64,000 nt of DNA from contig CM020511.1 in assembly GCA_009823395.1 (NCBI GenBank), positions 20,745,001 to 20,809,000 on the forward strand. The letters are read 5' to 3'. The notes below the pieces were generated by a model. The model was not told the DNA's origin, did no database searches, and saw nothing but the letters and a program-made list of their open reading frames with translations. Shown piece by piece: positions 23,911-36,689 of this stretch (position 1 is the stretch's first letter; each line of letters begins with the position of its first letter). The position numbers and the translations under genes are program-made. The DNA is from Thamnaconus septentrionalis. Lineage: Eukaryota > Chordata > Actinopteri > Tetraodontiformes > Monacanthidae.

Positions 23911-24318
23911 TAGGCTGTCAGTCCAAACTCAAAATTAGCGCCCCGAGTCGCTCTTCATTCAAACTGAATGCTTAAGGGGGGATCTAGCTCTATACTGCCA
24001 CCTACTGTATAGGGGGATGAAATGTCCGACTGCGAATAGATCTATTTTTATTTATGTATGTGAAGTTAAAACAAAAATTCCTTAAGATCGGTTAAACAAA
24101 ACAAACGTAATTCAGAGATTTCATATGAATTATTTTGAACTCTTTTTTTTTTTTTTTATATATAGGTTTTGGAGTTTCTTTCCCCTCCACCGGAAATACA
24201 CATTCCTTTGTGGAGAATCACTTCCGCTAGCAAGCTTTGTTGTTGCTAAGGTTTGTTTGAGAGGGTAGAGGTATTGCTATTTAAATAAATACGACTCTCC
24301 TTATACAAATATAGAAGT
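23911..24318. promoter_or_regulatory. Bidirectional trip13/brd9 promoter
   Basis: Only about 0.4 kb separates the presumed trip13 first exon from the brd9 start codon. The two genes are head-to-head, as at human 5p15.33. Near the brd9 side there are ETS-type core words CCGGAA (about 24190) and CTTCCG (about 24220). No TATA box is placed convincingly, and a poly-T run occupies 24142-24156. The arrangement implies shared control of a cell-cycle gene and a chromatin gene. Confidence 0.65.
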
Positions 24319-27300
24319 ATGGGGAAAAAGCACAAGAAGCATAAGCCGGAATGGAGAACTGTCGATGGTAATTAAATACTTTTTTTTTTTTTTTTGTTAC
24401 CACATTGCTTTTGTGGAACTAACTTCTCGTCGTTATAGCCGGTTCAGCGTAGACACTACTACAAAAATAAAATAAGAATGTTATAACAATGATGATAATG
24501 ATTTTGCTATTTATAGTAGCTGTTGTTGGTATTCGCTGATTTTTTTTTAATATATCGACTGCATTACACCTCTGCAAGTAAGCGCCAGTAAATTATAATT
24601 AATTAGTATCTCATAAGTCATACGGTATATAATTGGTTGTTACACTGATTTTAATAGCTATTTCGATCATGTGTCATTAATTTTTGCCTTTCAAATACTG
24701 TTGCTATTGTACGCTACAAGAGATAAGCTAGTGAAACAACCTGATCACACCATCATTTTTTGACTGCTGTCTCATATTTGTGTTCTTTTACCACAGCATA
24801 ATTAACCTCCCTATGAGACTAGCCTTACCCATTGACACTGTGTCTTGATGCCCACCTTAACAATCACCACTGTGTTTCATTTGCAGACTATGAAGACAAG
24901 GCTCTCGAGAAACCCTTAAAACTTGTGCTTAAAGTAGGAGGAAGTGAGATCACAGAGCTCTCTGGTTCAGGTCATGACTCCAGCTACTATGATGACAGAT
25001 CAGACCACGAGCGTGAACGCCACAAAGAGAAAAAAAAGAAAAAGAAAAAGAAATCGGAAAAGGATAAGGACAAATATGTAGATGATGAGGAGCGAAGGCG
25101 CCGCAAGGTTGGTTTGCAAGAGAATATTTCACACTATAGTGCTGGAGTTGTTGCCACAGTTGAGTTTGTTTTCATTTCATGATATAGGAAGAGAAACGGA
25201 AGAAGAGAGAGCGAGAGCAGAATGAATCGGAAGCAGCTGCTGCTGCTGCAGCTGCTGCTGCTGCAGCAGCTACTTCTGCACCAAGTGCCTGTGGACCAGT
25301 TGAACCTTTTACAATCACCAAAACTATAACTATAGGACTAGAGGTGAGGTATATAACCTAACTAAGAAAATATTTCCAGATTTTTGGTTTTGAGAAGTCA
25401 CTGTCAAATGTCACTTTATGCCAACAGCCGCCGGAAGAGAAGAAAAAGAAGAAAGACAGAGACAGAGACCGAGACTTTGAAGTAGAACCTGAACTTGACG
25501 AGTTTCACCCCAGTGTGAAGGTGGACTTGGATCAGCAAGGAGACAGGCCAGTCCGATCATGCAGAACCCAGCAAGGTAGGAATGTCCTTCCATCATCAAG
25601 TTTTCTTTTGCCAGAAAAACAGCATATTAATATAGCATATTTAATCAGACTATGTTGTTGTATATGTATCTTGTAATATCTATGAAGATGTGGATTAAAA
25701 CGATTAAAATGTAATTTTTTTCATGCTTTCCTAAATTAGAGAATGAGGCAACTCCCCGTCAACAACTGCTGGAACACTTTCTGAGGCAGCTACAAAGGTT
25801 GGAAGCACTGAATCTACAGCTGCACTAGATTTTATACTGAGACTAAAATTTTTGCTTTGTACACAAATACCCATAAGCTTCGAAAGTTTTTGTTCTGAAA
25901 GTTACTGTGTGCATCTTTTATGATGCCATAAAGGCACTAAGTTGTTTTTTTACTCAAAAAACTGAAAAGTTCACTGAAAAGTTTTTCTTTACAATGTTCT
26001 TTTTAAGAGTGGAAACGCTGGAATTTATAATTGTGGCCTGTCATTTGTCCTTCAGGAAAGACCCCCATGGATTCTTCGCCTTTCCAGTAACAGATGCGAT
26101 TGCTCCTGGTTACTCATCCATCATCAAGCATCCCATGGACTTCAGCACCATGAAAGACAAGATAAATAACAATGAGTACAACACAGTTACAGAATTCAAG
26201 GTGAGGACTACTGCTGTGAAAAAAAAATAAAAATCCAGATGTATATTTTTCCAATGCAAGATTTGTCATGACTTTTTTTTTTCAGGCTGATTTTAAACTG
26301 ATGTGCGACAACGCCATGGTTTACAACAGACCAGAAACGGTTTATTACAAGGCTGCCAAGAAATTGCTGCACACTGGATTCAAGATGATGAGCAAGGTAA
26401 CTGCACATTGTTTGGAATACTTGCCGATACACAGGCACGGCTGTCCAAGGCGACGTTGAGTTAAACATGGATCTGTCTTGGCTTGGCCTTGTTTACAGGA
26501 GCGGCTGTTGGCGTTAAAACGCAGCATGTCTTTCATGCAGGACATGGACTACACGCAGCAGGCAGCCATCCTGGGAGATGAAGACCTCGCAACAGACATA
26601 CCCCCTCCAGAAATAATCCCCATTCCAGTGGAGTCTGCTAAAAAGTCCAAGAAACCAGTTAAAGTCACAAAGGAAGTGATCAGGTCTGTGTGCAGTGTTT
26701 AGTCAGGCGGCATCACTGAAAACAGGCTCTGTTTTAGCCCCAGTTGGTCTCAAGAACTGCCACTGTTCCTATTGTATTTCAGCTATCTGTATGAACCAGA
26801 GGGGAATGCATGCAGCTTGACTGACAGCACAGCAGAGGAGCACGTTCTTGCCCTCGTGGAACATTCGGCAGATGAAGCGCGAGATCGGATCAACAGATAC
26901 ATGCCCTGTTCCAAGGTTCTGCAGCTCATCTTACACATTGATTGACATATTGATTCACGGTGACAAAGCGAGGTCAGGGATTTCCTTGTTTAAAAGCCCA
27001 ATGTTTATGATTTAGTAGCATCTGATGGTGATCATCATAAAATCATGAAACCCTGAACGGATCCACCTTCTGGGCTTCTGTAGAAACATGGTGACGCAAT
27101 ATGGTTATCTTTTTTTGTTGACTCAAAACAAAAAACATAAGTTTTTTGTTTTTTTTAACTTTTACTTCATACCAGTGGATCACTTTGAAATGTCGCACAC
27201 TGGGCCTTTAAATTAAGCGAAGTTTTACTTTACACTGATTGAGTGCAATTAGTATTGACGATGTGCTGTGCCATCTGTGTTTTCAGATGGGATATTTGCA

Positions 27301-29328
27301 GAAAGAGCCAGATGGTTCTCTTCTATATAATGTTGTAAATCAACTGGATCCCGACGCAGAAGGTCTGTTGTCATTTTACTGCCCATTAAACGCCTTTTTA
27401 TGACCCCACGTTCATGCAGTATCTGCTGGTACATGTTTACGGTGTCAGATATCAGGAAAGAAATGCAAACTGCTGTTGGTCTGTTTGCAGAAGAGGAGAC
27501 TCACAAGGTCGATCTGAGTTCTCTGTCCAATAAGCTGCTGCCTGGTTTGACAACTCTGGGTTTTAAAGATGACAGGAGGCACAAAGGTATGTCAACAAGT
27601 GCATTCTTTTGGTTCCATTTGTAAGTGGTCATTTTAAATTCTATCCTCTAAAAATGGCAAAAAGAAAACAATGTTTCTTGACCTAAAAATGTTTTTTTCT
27701 TCCTTGAAGTGACATTTCTCAGCAGTGCCTACAACGTTCAGAGCCTTCAGAACAACTCAGTTTTTCCAGACCTGCTGTCTGATGAAGTGGACATGCTCTA
27801 CTCAGCATATGGAGATGACGCAGGGGTACAGTGTGCTCTCAGGTGGGAGGACTTTGCTCTGGAAAGTTTAACTCCCAGTTTGAAATGATCTTCCTCTAAC
27901 TGTGTTTGTGTCGACTCCCAGCATACAGGAGTTTGTGAAGGGCTGTGGAGGGGCCACAAAGCGCTGGGTGGATGAGTTGCTGGACAAGATGACGGCAGGA
28001 GACCACACCAAAGCCACCACTCAAATCCTGCAGGTAGGTTTTTAATATCCATCCTACCGTCTGTCAGACGGAGATGAAGCCAAGCAAACAATGCCATGCT
28101 GATTTGCATGACCAGCCCAGTTTTGTCTTGCCACACGTGGTGGTGCTGCTTTGGAAAAAATTGCTTTGTGTTCACTGTTCAGCATCAAATACATTCGAAC
28201 TCACGTGTTCGTTGCCCTTTTTTAATTTAAGTGCACTTTATATGTTTGCTGAGCATGTGTTTCAAAATAAATGTTAGCTGAAGAAAAAGGCCGAGACAGA
28301 CGAAGAAATTGTCCTGTATCTCGAATTTAAAAAAAAAAAAAAACCTCACGCTGGTTGTCATGAAAATTGAATTCCCTGTGATGCTGACCATATGATTGTC
28401 TCAGCCAGATGTAGTAGCAGAACCTGAATACCTCAAGTTTTATGGCATTTTATTTTTTTCAGAAGAGAAACATAATGCTGAAACCTGATGAAACAAAATC
28501 CAGCCTCTGTGACCTGCAGGTATTCAATCATCTGCAGTTCATTTAAATATTTAATATAACATTTAAACAATTGCTTAACTGTCCTAAATTCTTATTTTTG
28601 ATTGTCTAGATGGCAGACGGAAGTAGCATGGCCGAGGGCGGCTCAGTCCTGGACTTCATGTCAATGAAGAACTATCCAGACATGTCTCTGGATATATCCA
28701 TGCTGAACTCACTAGGTAAGTATTTCAGTGTTACCATTTCTGTGTTGCCACAAATACATTGTCACCATCTATTTGAGGGAGCAAAATGTGTGTACGTTTC
28801 TGTTAATTTGCCAAGATTTTTTTTTTTTTTTTTTTTAATAATTCCTGTATTATTACCTTCATTATAGCTCGTGTCTTCTCCACTCAGGTAAAACTGTGAA
28901 AAAGGAGCCAGGAAACGAGGAGGGTCAGCAGCACTTTGACGATGCCGACAAGCTGCTGCAGGAGTTCCAGGAGGCCCAAGTTGACAGAGTGGGCTCCCGA
29001 CCCTCATCTAACCTGTCGTCCCTCTCCAACGCCTCGGAGAGAGATCAGCACCACTTAGGTACCTGCGGTCAGAGCAAGCGCTGAAAAATTAATGAAGCTG
29101 TAAAAGTGCATTTCCTAAAAAACATACATTTCTAAGTTTGTGGCCTTGAGCCTTATATCAAACTTGCCACAAATTTTCAATTTCCGAATTTCTTCCTTCA
29201 TGAATTCTAATGCGTAACCCACTCTCTCCACAGGGAGCCCAGCACACCTGGGTAACCAGTCAGAAATGGTTCACGATCCCTACGAGTTCCTGCAGTCACC
29301 GGAACCAGAGGGCACAGCCAACAACTGA
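24319..29328 (+). CDS. brd9: Bromodomain-containing protein 9 (ncBAF/GBAF subunit)
   Basis: Seventeen exons: 24319-24367, 24887-25107, 25188-25343, 25428-25575, 25740-25797, 26056-26200, 26286-26396, 26499-26683, 26783-26915, 27287-27362, 27491-27586, 27710-27842, 27922-28033, 28463-28519, 28610-28715, 28888-29058, 29234-29328. All are in frame and give 683 residues. It opens MGKKHKKHKPEW, then has a Lys run (about 65-72), a 13-Ala tract (106-118) and Arg-Asp repeats. The bromodomain spans about 205-300, with the GFFAFPV shelf (216-222) and acetyl-lysine-binding Asn273. A DUF3512-type region follows. BRD9 reads acetylated and propionylated lysines and is the defining subunit of the non-canonical BAF remodeler. 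BRD9 is preferred over BRD7 from the HERERHKE-Lys run, the EEHVLALVEH block and the DPYEFLQSPEP tail. Confidence 0.97.
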
Positions 29329-29331
29329 TCT

Positions 29332-29373
29332 GACACACGCACACGCACACGCACACGCACACGCACACACACA
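29332..29373. repeat. (CACACG)n/(CA)n tract at the start of the brd9 3' UTR
   Basis: An alternating CA tract with regular CG interruptions begins about four bases after the brd9 stop codon, so it lies in the 3' UTR. Confidence 0.85.
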
Positions 29374-29513
29374 CACTGCCACTTGGTGAAGATGGTGCCA
29401 ACAGCCCTGTGTACTCCACCTGGGACCGTTTCAAGTGTGTATGGAGGTGTTTTAAATACTAAATATGATTGTACAGTCTGTAGTTGATGGTTTCCTTTTG
29501 TATACGTGCAAAA

Positions 29514-29519
29514 AATAAA
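29514..29519 (+). terminator. brd9 polyadenylation signal
   Basis: AATAAA about 185 bp past the stop codon. A second copy lies near 29571-29577. Confidence 0.65.
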
Positions 29520-29929
29520 TGTTTGTGTGTTTTGTTTTGTTTTTTAAAAAAAACGTGAGATTTGTTATTCAAATAAAACACCATGGCATCTACCCATGTA
29601 CTTGGTGCGGAAACAGCTGCAGGCTGACAGTAGCCATAGTAGTTTGAGAGGGGAAATGGTGGGTTGGTAACCCAGAACACCTGGGGCCTACATCTATTCA
29701 ACATATAAATATAACAGATTCAGTCTAAATGCAGAAGTTCCAAACATCTCTCGCAGTTCCCCCTTCCTCTGCTCGGAAATGAGCAGTGAGCTGTTTCGAG
29801 GCGCTCCTTTCTGACGGGAATCCAGCGAGCATGTCTGTGTTTATGATGAACTGAACGAAGCAACATCCCTAGAAGGGAGGAACAAGCGTGCAGTGCGATC
29901 GCCAAGGGACCGCAATAAAAAGTTGGAAA

Positions 29930-30239
29930 TCAAGGCAGCGAGGCGGTCGCAGTACGCATGCGCTGTAGGACGGTTTCCATAGCGCTGCGACGACCTGCTG
30001 AGTGAGTCGAATCCACAACTTCTCACTACTCTGCGCCACTGATTCTCGGGACTCCTGGACGGTTCATTTCGATTTCATGGTAGTTTTGTTTTTGTGTGAC
30101 GTTGCTATCTTGGTTTTTATTTTGATCATGCAAATTTCCCTTGAAGCACCTGATCGGCTGACAAAAGCAATCATGGTCGCGTTGGAAATCTCCGTCTGAT
30201 GGTGAAAAGGGAGAGATTGGAGCTTTAACGGGGGTCGAA
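29930..30239 (+). promoter_or_regulatory. zdhhc11: zdhhc11 promoter and non-coding first exon (approximate)
   Basis: An NRF1-like core, ACGCATGCGCTG, lies at about 29954, in a short CpG-containing stretch 0.6 kb past brd9. Downstream a canonical donor GTAAGT at 30240 would end a non-coding exon. The coding exon at 31472 begins directly at an AG acceptor with its ATG, so an upstream untranslated exon is required. The transcription start is inferred, not seen. Confidence 0.5.
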
Positions 30240-31471
30240 GTAAGTAGCGACACTTTGTTTTTAAACTTTGCTTTCACTATTGCTTTGTTTATGCGAAGTG
30301 GGCCCAAATCTGACCATTGACAAGTCTTTTGTCTATATACCATGAGCCTTGACATTAATGCGGTGACCAGACGATACCTTTTCTGTGGTGGGTAAAAGCT
30401 TCTCATTTTCACCCTTTTATGCGATTTGCAGAAGCTGAGCGTGAGAAAATCAGGCCAAGGGGGCAAACATGTGATTGCAAAGCTTTATCTTAAAAAGGAG
30501 GGGGAAGGGGTGGTGGGGCGCCTCGAGCGGTTGACTCGATCAGCTGTTTTCTCCACATCGAGACAATGTACTTCTTGTTACTGTCGCGATGCGCAGTTTT
30601 TAAAGTTGCTGTGGTTCACCGATTTCGACGGTTGTTTTTTTTTCAGTGACACAGCCTTGTGCGCAGAAAAAATACCAAGAAAAAACAACGGATCCCATGG
30701 AAAACAAATAAGAAAAGTGATGCTGCTTCCTTCTGATTTCAAAAATCAAGTGATTAAGCTCAAACATACTGGGAAGCAGAACCATCAGAAGTCAAATCTG
30801 TACTTTTCACATTTCTGGAGAGTTGATTGAAAGGCGAGACACAGTATTGGAGCAAATCATGGCCAAAGTGATCTGAGGTGCAGAGTATGTGACCTTCAAA
30901 CTACTTCCTGTCTGGAATGTTTTAGTTTTACAAGGAGACACACTATCAGCAGCACCAGCTTCAGACCAAGAAGAGGGTTGGAAACCACCTGTGATTTTTT
31001 TGTTCTAGGTGCCATTTAAACTTAGATCCTGCTACACTGCTGGCCTTTTGTGAAAAAAGTAATAATTAAGTGCATACTCCCATCAATGCAACATTTTGTT
31101 GTAGATGCAAGTATTTTGTTGTTGTTTTTAGACACCGTTGACAATTTAATTCTCATTTCTGTCAAAGTGCTCATGTTTGTGCAGATTTCACTCTGCCAGT
31201 GTTTCCTCGCAGCATGTTGTGTCTCCAGCCTGACAACAAACTCCACCAGAAACAGGAAAAGCCCATCAATGACTTCTCTCGCTTGCTCCACAGAACTGCA
31301 ATGAATTCCCAACTCATTTTCCTAACTCATTTCCCCAGCAAATGTGCTTTTACTGTGATAGAGACGAGCCGCGTGGCGCGTTTTATTCTCCAATTTATCG
31401 TTGAAAGGCACCTAGATGACGTCTTCTCCTTTCTGTGTCTGTCTCTGCTGCCCTCCCCCCGTACCGCCCAG

Positions 31472-34400
31472 ATGAGCTGCTTCAGTCAGAGTTTGAGACG
31501 CACGTCCCCGGTGCACAGCGGCGGTGGCAGAAACGAGCTGGTCCTCTCTAAACCCCCCAGGGTGAACGGGTGGTCCTGGCCCCCGCAGGTGTTCCAGGTG
31601 GTCGGCTGGCTGCTGTACGGCTACCTGGCCGTCGTCGGCTTCGGCGTCTACATCCCTCTGCTGCCTCTGCCGTGGAGCCACGTGCTCTACGCCGTATCCT
31701 TGCTGCCTCCCGACAGGTCGCGTCTCTTTGCTGTTGAGTCCGAGTCTCTCAGATTGGAAGTGTGAAGGAAACGTTTGTCTTTCCTGCTCGTGGACGAGAC
31801 AAGGCTCCTGCTGTGCGTGTGGGGCCTCGGCCGTGCACAAACTGTGTCTGTCTCCTCTATGAACAGCGAGAGGCATCATCGTTTGTTACTTCTGTCACAT
31901 GGCGAACACTGAGGCGTCGCTCAGCCATAAGTTCTGTTGACATTGGAAACCGACTGCAGACAAACCGGTGCTCTGTGCGCGCTCTCTGCCGACTGCGTCC
32001 AATCTTTATCGTGGTTTGTTCTTCCAGCTGGATCGTTTTTTTTTTCCTCAAATCTTTGTCAAGATCACAGCGGTGGCCTTCATCGTGCACTTTTTCAGCC
32101 ATGTGGCTGTGGTGACCATAGACCCGGCGGACGCCAGCGTGAGGGCCAAGCAGAGCTACTCCAGTCCCATGCCCCTCTTCGACCGATCCAAGCAGTCTCA
32201 TGTCATCCAGGACCTGCACTGCTACCTGTGTGACGTCAAGGTGTATGTGTTCGCAGTTTCACATCGGCGACGACGATTTAAAATGTAGCGCTGCTTAGAG
32301 GTCAAACATGAGTGATTTTAACATTGTACATTCTGACGTTAAGGGGCCCAAAAGTGAAACACTGTGGGGTTTGCAACAAGTGTGTGGAAGACTTTGATCA
32401 TCACTGCAAGTGGCTGAACACCTGCGTGGGAGGCAGAAACTACTGGTGAGACATTTGGGACGGAGTAGTTTCAGGAAAGGGCTCGTAAAAATATATGGAA
32501 ATGGGCGGCCTTTAAAAAAAAAAAGTTTTAAAAGTGATTGGTAAAATCTTCTGTCTCCTCCAAAGGACTGGTCAGATTTTCTAGAGCTTGCTAGCAACAG
32601 CTTTAGGTTTTTTTTTTGACAACAGTAGAATCTCAGCCCCCTGGTGAGCTTCCATGTCAAAGCCGTTTGGGAACAAAAGCAAAACAACATTTTCCATGCA
32701 GAAAAGCATTCAATGCTGAATAAATGATTGTTTTATTTCATATGAATGACAGACATGCAAACCAAAAGGACAGGTAAGAAGCCAAGGCTGATGGTGTGCG
32801 TCGTTTTCTCCTCAGGTTCTTCTTTGTCGCACTGTTGTCCGCTGCACTCGGCATCTTCTTCCTCGTCGTTGTCATCTTGTTCATATTTATCCAGCACTAC
32901 CTGGACCCCAACAGCCTCCGGACCGCTCCCCAGTTCGACGGTGAGTCTGCGTCCTTGGTTGCTTCATCGGTCAGTGAGGAAGGCAGAGAAAACACCCCTA
33001 ACACCTTGTGCAACATTCAAAGTTGCGTGTCTGTGTCTTTTTTCATGCTGCAGGCACACTGGGGAACGACACGTGGCTGGTGTTTCTGCCTTTAGCCCCT
33101 ATAAAGACGACTTCAGCCAGTCTCCTTATACTGGCCTTTGTGACGGTCATGCTGAGCATCGTAGCGCTGCTGATGTTGGGTCACCTACTGGGTTTCCACT
33201 TCTACCTCTGTAAGAAACATCTTGAGGACGTTTGATCGCGCTACTTCGTCTTGTCTTTGGCTGTGTTCAGACTGCAGGTGAATCTGATTCTAATCAGATT
33301 CCTTCTCAAATCCGATTTTTAGGGCTGACTGTCCACACTGTTTTTAGCAAGTGTCCAAATGGGATCTGGCTCAGTTCGGACTGGGCCATATTATTGACCC
33401 ATCTGACAGGTTGCTGTAGCAATGACGTCGGAGTGGAGGCGTGGTCATTGCGACAGCGTCACTTGTTGCGATACATGGCCTGGAGCTTGGCTTGAATGGA
33501 GCTATCTCTGCACACACTGATGAGCCAATTAGTTTCCTCCTCTGTCCAGGGACTGTTTTGGTCTCTACTGCTTCTGTCTGCTCCATGACGTCACAGCTCC
33601 GCACCTCCAATGGTGCCCTCTGGTGGCGCTCTCTGCTCTGGCGCATTGGCTCTTGCGTCGCTAGAGTGACATCACGGACAGTCAAAACCCACCGCTGTGT
33701 TTGGAGCTGTTCACACTGTGACGCATCTGTCCAAATTCAAATTGAAACCACCTCCCCAATGTGGTTTCGATCCGTCTTGCAAAAATCGGATTTCATGTGG
33801 TTTGTGACTACAGAAGAGCCATCCAGTTTCAATCTGGATGGGCTAAAAATCGGATTTTGGCTGGCAGTCTGAACGCGCCCTTTCTCATCCAAGCCTTTTA
33901 GTGATCTTTCTGCTCTCCCCGCCACAGTTTACAAAGGCATAAGCACCTTTGACTACATTAAGATGCAGCGGCAGAGAGGCAGCAGGAGCCAAAATGCCGG
34001 GGCAGGAAACTCGCGTGAGGCCGGTGCTGGCAACAGCAGCGTGCCACAGGTGAGACTGTTTTCTTGTCTCCCAGACTGCGTGTCACATGTTCACACTGTC
34101 CTGCATCTGACAGTAATTTCTCTTAAAAGAACCCGGACACCTCCATCGACTGCGAGCCAGCCTTATCCCAGAGTTCAAGGTAAATCCCGTCCACCGTGCT
34201 TGTTGCTGTGCAGCCGCCGCAGCGAACCGTGCAGAGGGCGATAATGACGATAACGAGCGGCGCTCCTGTTTTCCTGCAGCGCTTGCAATTTCAAAGACGA
34301 AGGCCCTCTTGCGAGCCGTCTCTCTGATTCTATTTGCAGAGAGGTGAGGATGTTTACGTGCAACTGCTTCCAATTATCAGATGCATGAAGCCTTTCATGG

Positions 34401-35250
34401 AGTTTGTGTGTTTCTCTTTAGTTCAATGGGTTGAAGAAGTCAGTAGAGGAGAGCAGACTGCACTACGGCTCACAAAAAACACCAGAGACACAAAGTAAGT
34501 GTTTTTTGTTGTTAGTTTAGTGTTTTTATGTGGTAGAGATACAGAGTGTCTGTGTTTCTTGTTTGCTTGTATGGTTGTTGTGGGTTTTTTTTGGGCAGGG
34601 CATTCTCACCAAATATTGTTTTTTTTTGACATGTTGTGCACTGGGATGGTAAGATCAGCCCACTAGGTGGTGCCAAGTGCTTAACATTTGCTGAAGTGGG
34701 TCAGCGCTACATGACTAAGTCTGACATGACTCAAGTCAGTATAAAAGCAAGAAGAAAGAAAGAAAAAGAAGAGTCACTCAGTATAAATAAATCAAATTAG
34801 TCCATATGTGAAAACGCATGTGGTGCAGGATTCTATCCCAGTTTCCATCAGCCTGGTTTTTGTGTTAATGTAGAAAAAAAAAACAATATTGTGCATAAGT
34901 TTCAAAGAAGCCTCTGTCTGCTTGCATCATACTGGCCCAGTCTTGTTTCCATATTTGCTCACAGTGCAAATTAAAAATAAGTAAAGTGCACATCTGTATC
35001 AGACAGCACTGGGATTGGTCAGTCTTTTAGAATGAAAAAGTTATTTATCCTTTTTGTTTGCTCAAGAAAGATTAATCATGATGTCTGTTTGTCTGTGACT
35101 CTGGAAGAGGAATTACGTATGAGGGACGTGAAGAGTTGGAAGCCTCATGATGAAGAGGAGGTCCGGAGCAGCGGGGACAAGTCTGTCGACGGCGTTCCCA
35201 GTGTGCAGAACCCTCTGGGCAGCTCCATCATAATCCCACATGATTCCTAG
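31472..35250 (+). CDS. zdhhc11: Palmitoyltransferase ZDHHC11
   Basis: Ten exons: 31472-31693, 32064-32242, 32344-32445, 32816-32940, 33054-33209, 33928-34049, 34130-34179, 34280-34343, 34422-34494, 35108-35250, giving 411 residues in one frame. The signature RVNGWSWP near residue 30 is typical of ZDHHC11/ZDHHC1. Two membrane segments precede IDPAD and the Cys-rich domain. DHHC is at 152-155, with the active Cys155 in a DFDHHCKW context, and two further membrane segments follow. The TTxE-type motif is STFD. The enzyme transfers palmitate from acyl-CoA to protein cysteines; human ZDHHC11 also takes part in STING/MAVS innate signalling. The C-terminal tail is hydrophilic and unlike the human tail. 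Exon 6 follows an intron almost filled by a mobile element. ZDHHC11 rather than ZDHHC1 is chosen from synteny. Confidence 0.93.
33259..33880 (+). mobile_element. 630-bp TIR element, copy 2 (zdhhc11 intron 5)
   Basis: The ends are GGCTGTGTTCAGACTGC and GCAGTCTGAACGCG. Internal words match copy 1 throughout ('tccgatttttagggctgactg', 'tagcaagtgtccaaatggga'). It occupies about 620 of the 718 bp of the intron between 33209 and 33928, leaving about 50 bp on each side. Confidence 0.85.
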
Positions 35251-36400
35251 TGCGAGCTGCTTCCTGCACGCTGGTGTGTTGGAGGAACTGTTTGCCGTGG
35301 GATTACACTTGGAACTGAGCCTTGCAACTTAAGGACGATTGATGACATACAAGGTGTTCATTCACTATTTTCTTGATTTTCTTAATAACTACTAAGCCAT
35401 AATTGTTTTTTTTGTTCCTTGTTAAATTAATGTTTTTAAATACTTTATGTATTGTGTATTTTGTGAGGTATTTAAAGTATTGTTTTATTTTTTTTTTTGT
35501 TGGAGAGATTTAATGTCAGTCCCTCTTGCATGTTGGCCTCTTTTCAGCTCAGTATGTGTTTTGGGCACTTTTCTGAAAATATGGAACATTTTAGAGTTTA
35601 CCGTTCCCACAAAATTCAACATGTTTTTCCCCCCGATGATCAAATTGTCAATGGTAGAGTAGAGAACGTCCTGTAGAGAGGACATTAGCTTTCTTTTAAC
35701 GTGTTATTTAATTCTGGATTTCATAAAGCTGGGAGTGACCAGTGTCTGTTTTACTTGAATATAAAAATTTGAATTCACATATTCAGTGCTCGGCTGGTTG
35801 TTCTTTGTCTCCTTGATTTTTGCAGACATAGTGTCACGAAACACAACCTAACTAACACAACCACTGAGAACTCTTACTTTGGATTGTTTTTCTCTCATTT
35901 TGCCTATATTCCCTATTTAACTATAAGTATATATTGCCAATATAAGTGACTTGACAGGTTTAAACGTCACAGATGAACGACACATAATCAATGTCAAGAC
36001 TATATAGAGAATTGCATTTACCTTAGTGCCTTTTTTCTTAATAAAAGTTGGCTGTTTTTTTAAAGTCAGGTGCTTGTAATATGAACCTGCAGCTGTCTGA
36101 AAATATTTTGTGATTTGTGAATTCAGATTATTATTTCTGAGACCACAAATATTCCATCTGATGTCTGGTTAGAAGCTTGGGTGGACTAATTTGGACCCAT
36201 GCAAGCTAACCGAACAGTTGTGAAAAGATATTGAGAAAGTGTTTCAACACCAGGTTTTATGTCTTCTGCAATTTTTAACGGATTTTCAGTCTTTTTTTTG
36301 TGCCGTTTCTGGAAAATCCATCAACACTAAATAAAGGCCTTTGGATTTAAGTCAGTAATTAGACCACTGACCCATGTTAAAATAACCTTAGAAGATAGAA
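35251..36400 (+). other. zdhhc11 3' UTR and downstream AT-rich DNA
   Basis: Following the stop is AT-rich sequence with no further coding exon. AATAAA hexamers occur at 36040-36045 and 36330-36335; either could end the transcript. Nothing else was recognised. Confidence 0.5.
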
Positions 36401-36689
36401 TGAACACCATGGCCTTGTGATTTCAGTTCAGGGCTTCTTGCCCCCTGACAAATCTTCACATAATAGCCATATATGCTGTGGTCTGAGCACAGCATACATG
36501 AACTCTCGACTCTTAACTGAAGATTCGGCCCTCTCTGTCGTGCAGCCGAAGCAACACGAGAGGGACCGTGATCATGGAGTAATTGCAGCGCTCTTGATGA
36601 CGATGGATTTCACCACTTGGAGCTCTTTTGATTCACTTGTGCTCACGCTCACGCATTATGTCTCCTCTTATAATCTCACATCCAAGAGC

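Noticed and set aside
31199..31471. Upstream in-frame extension of zdhhc11
   Set aside because: The open frame continues upstream, but the sequence right before the ATG is a pyrimidine tract plus AG acceptor, so the extension is intron.
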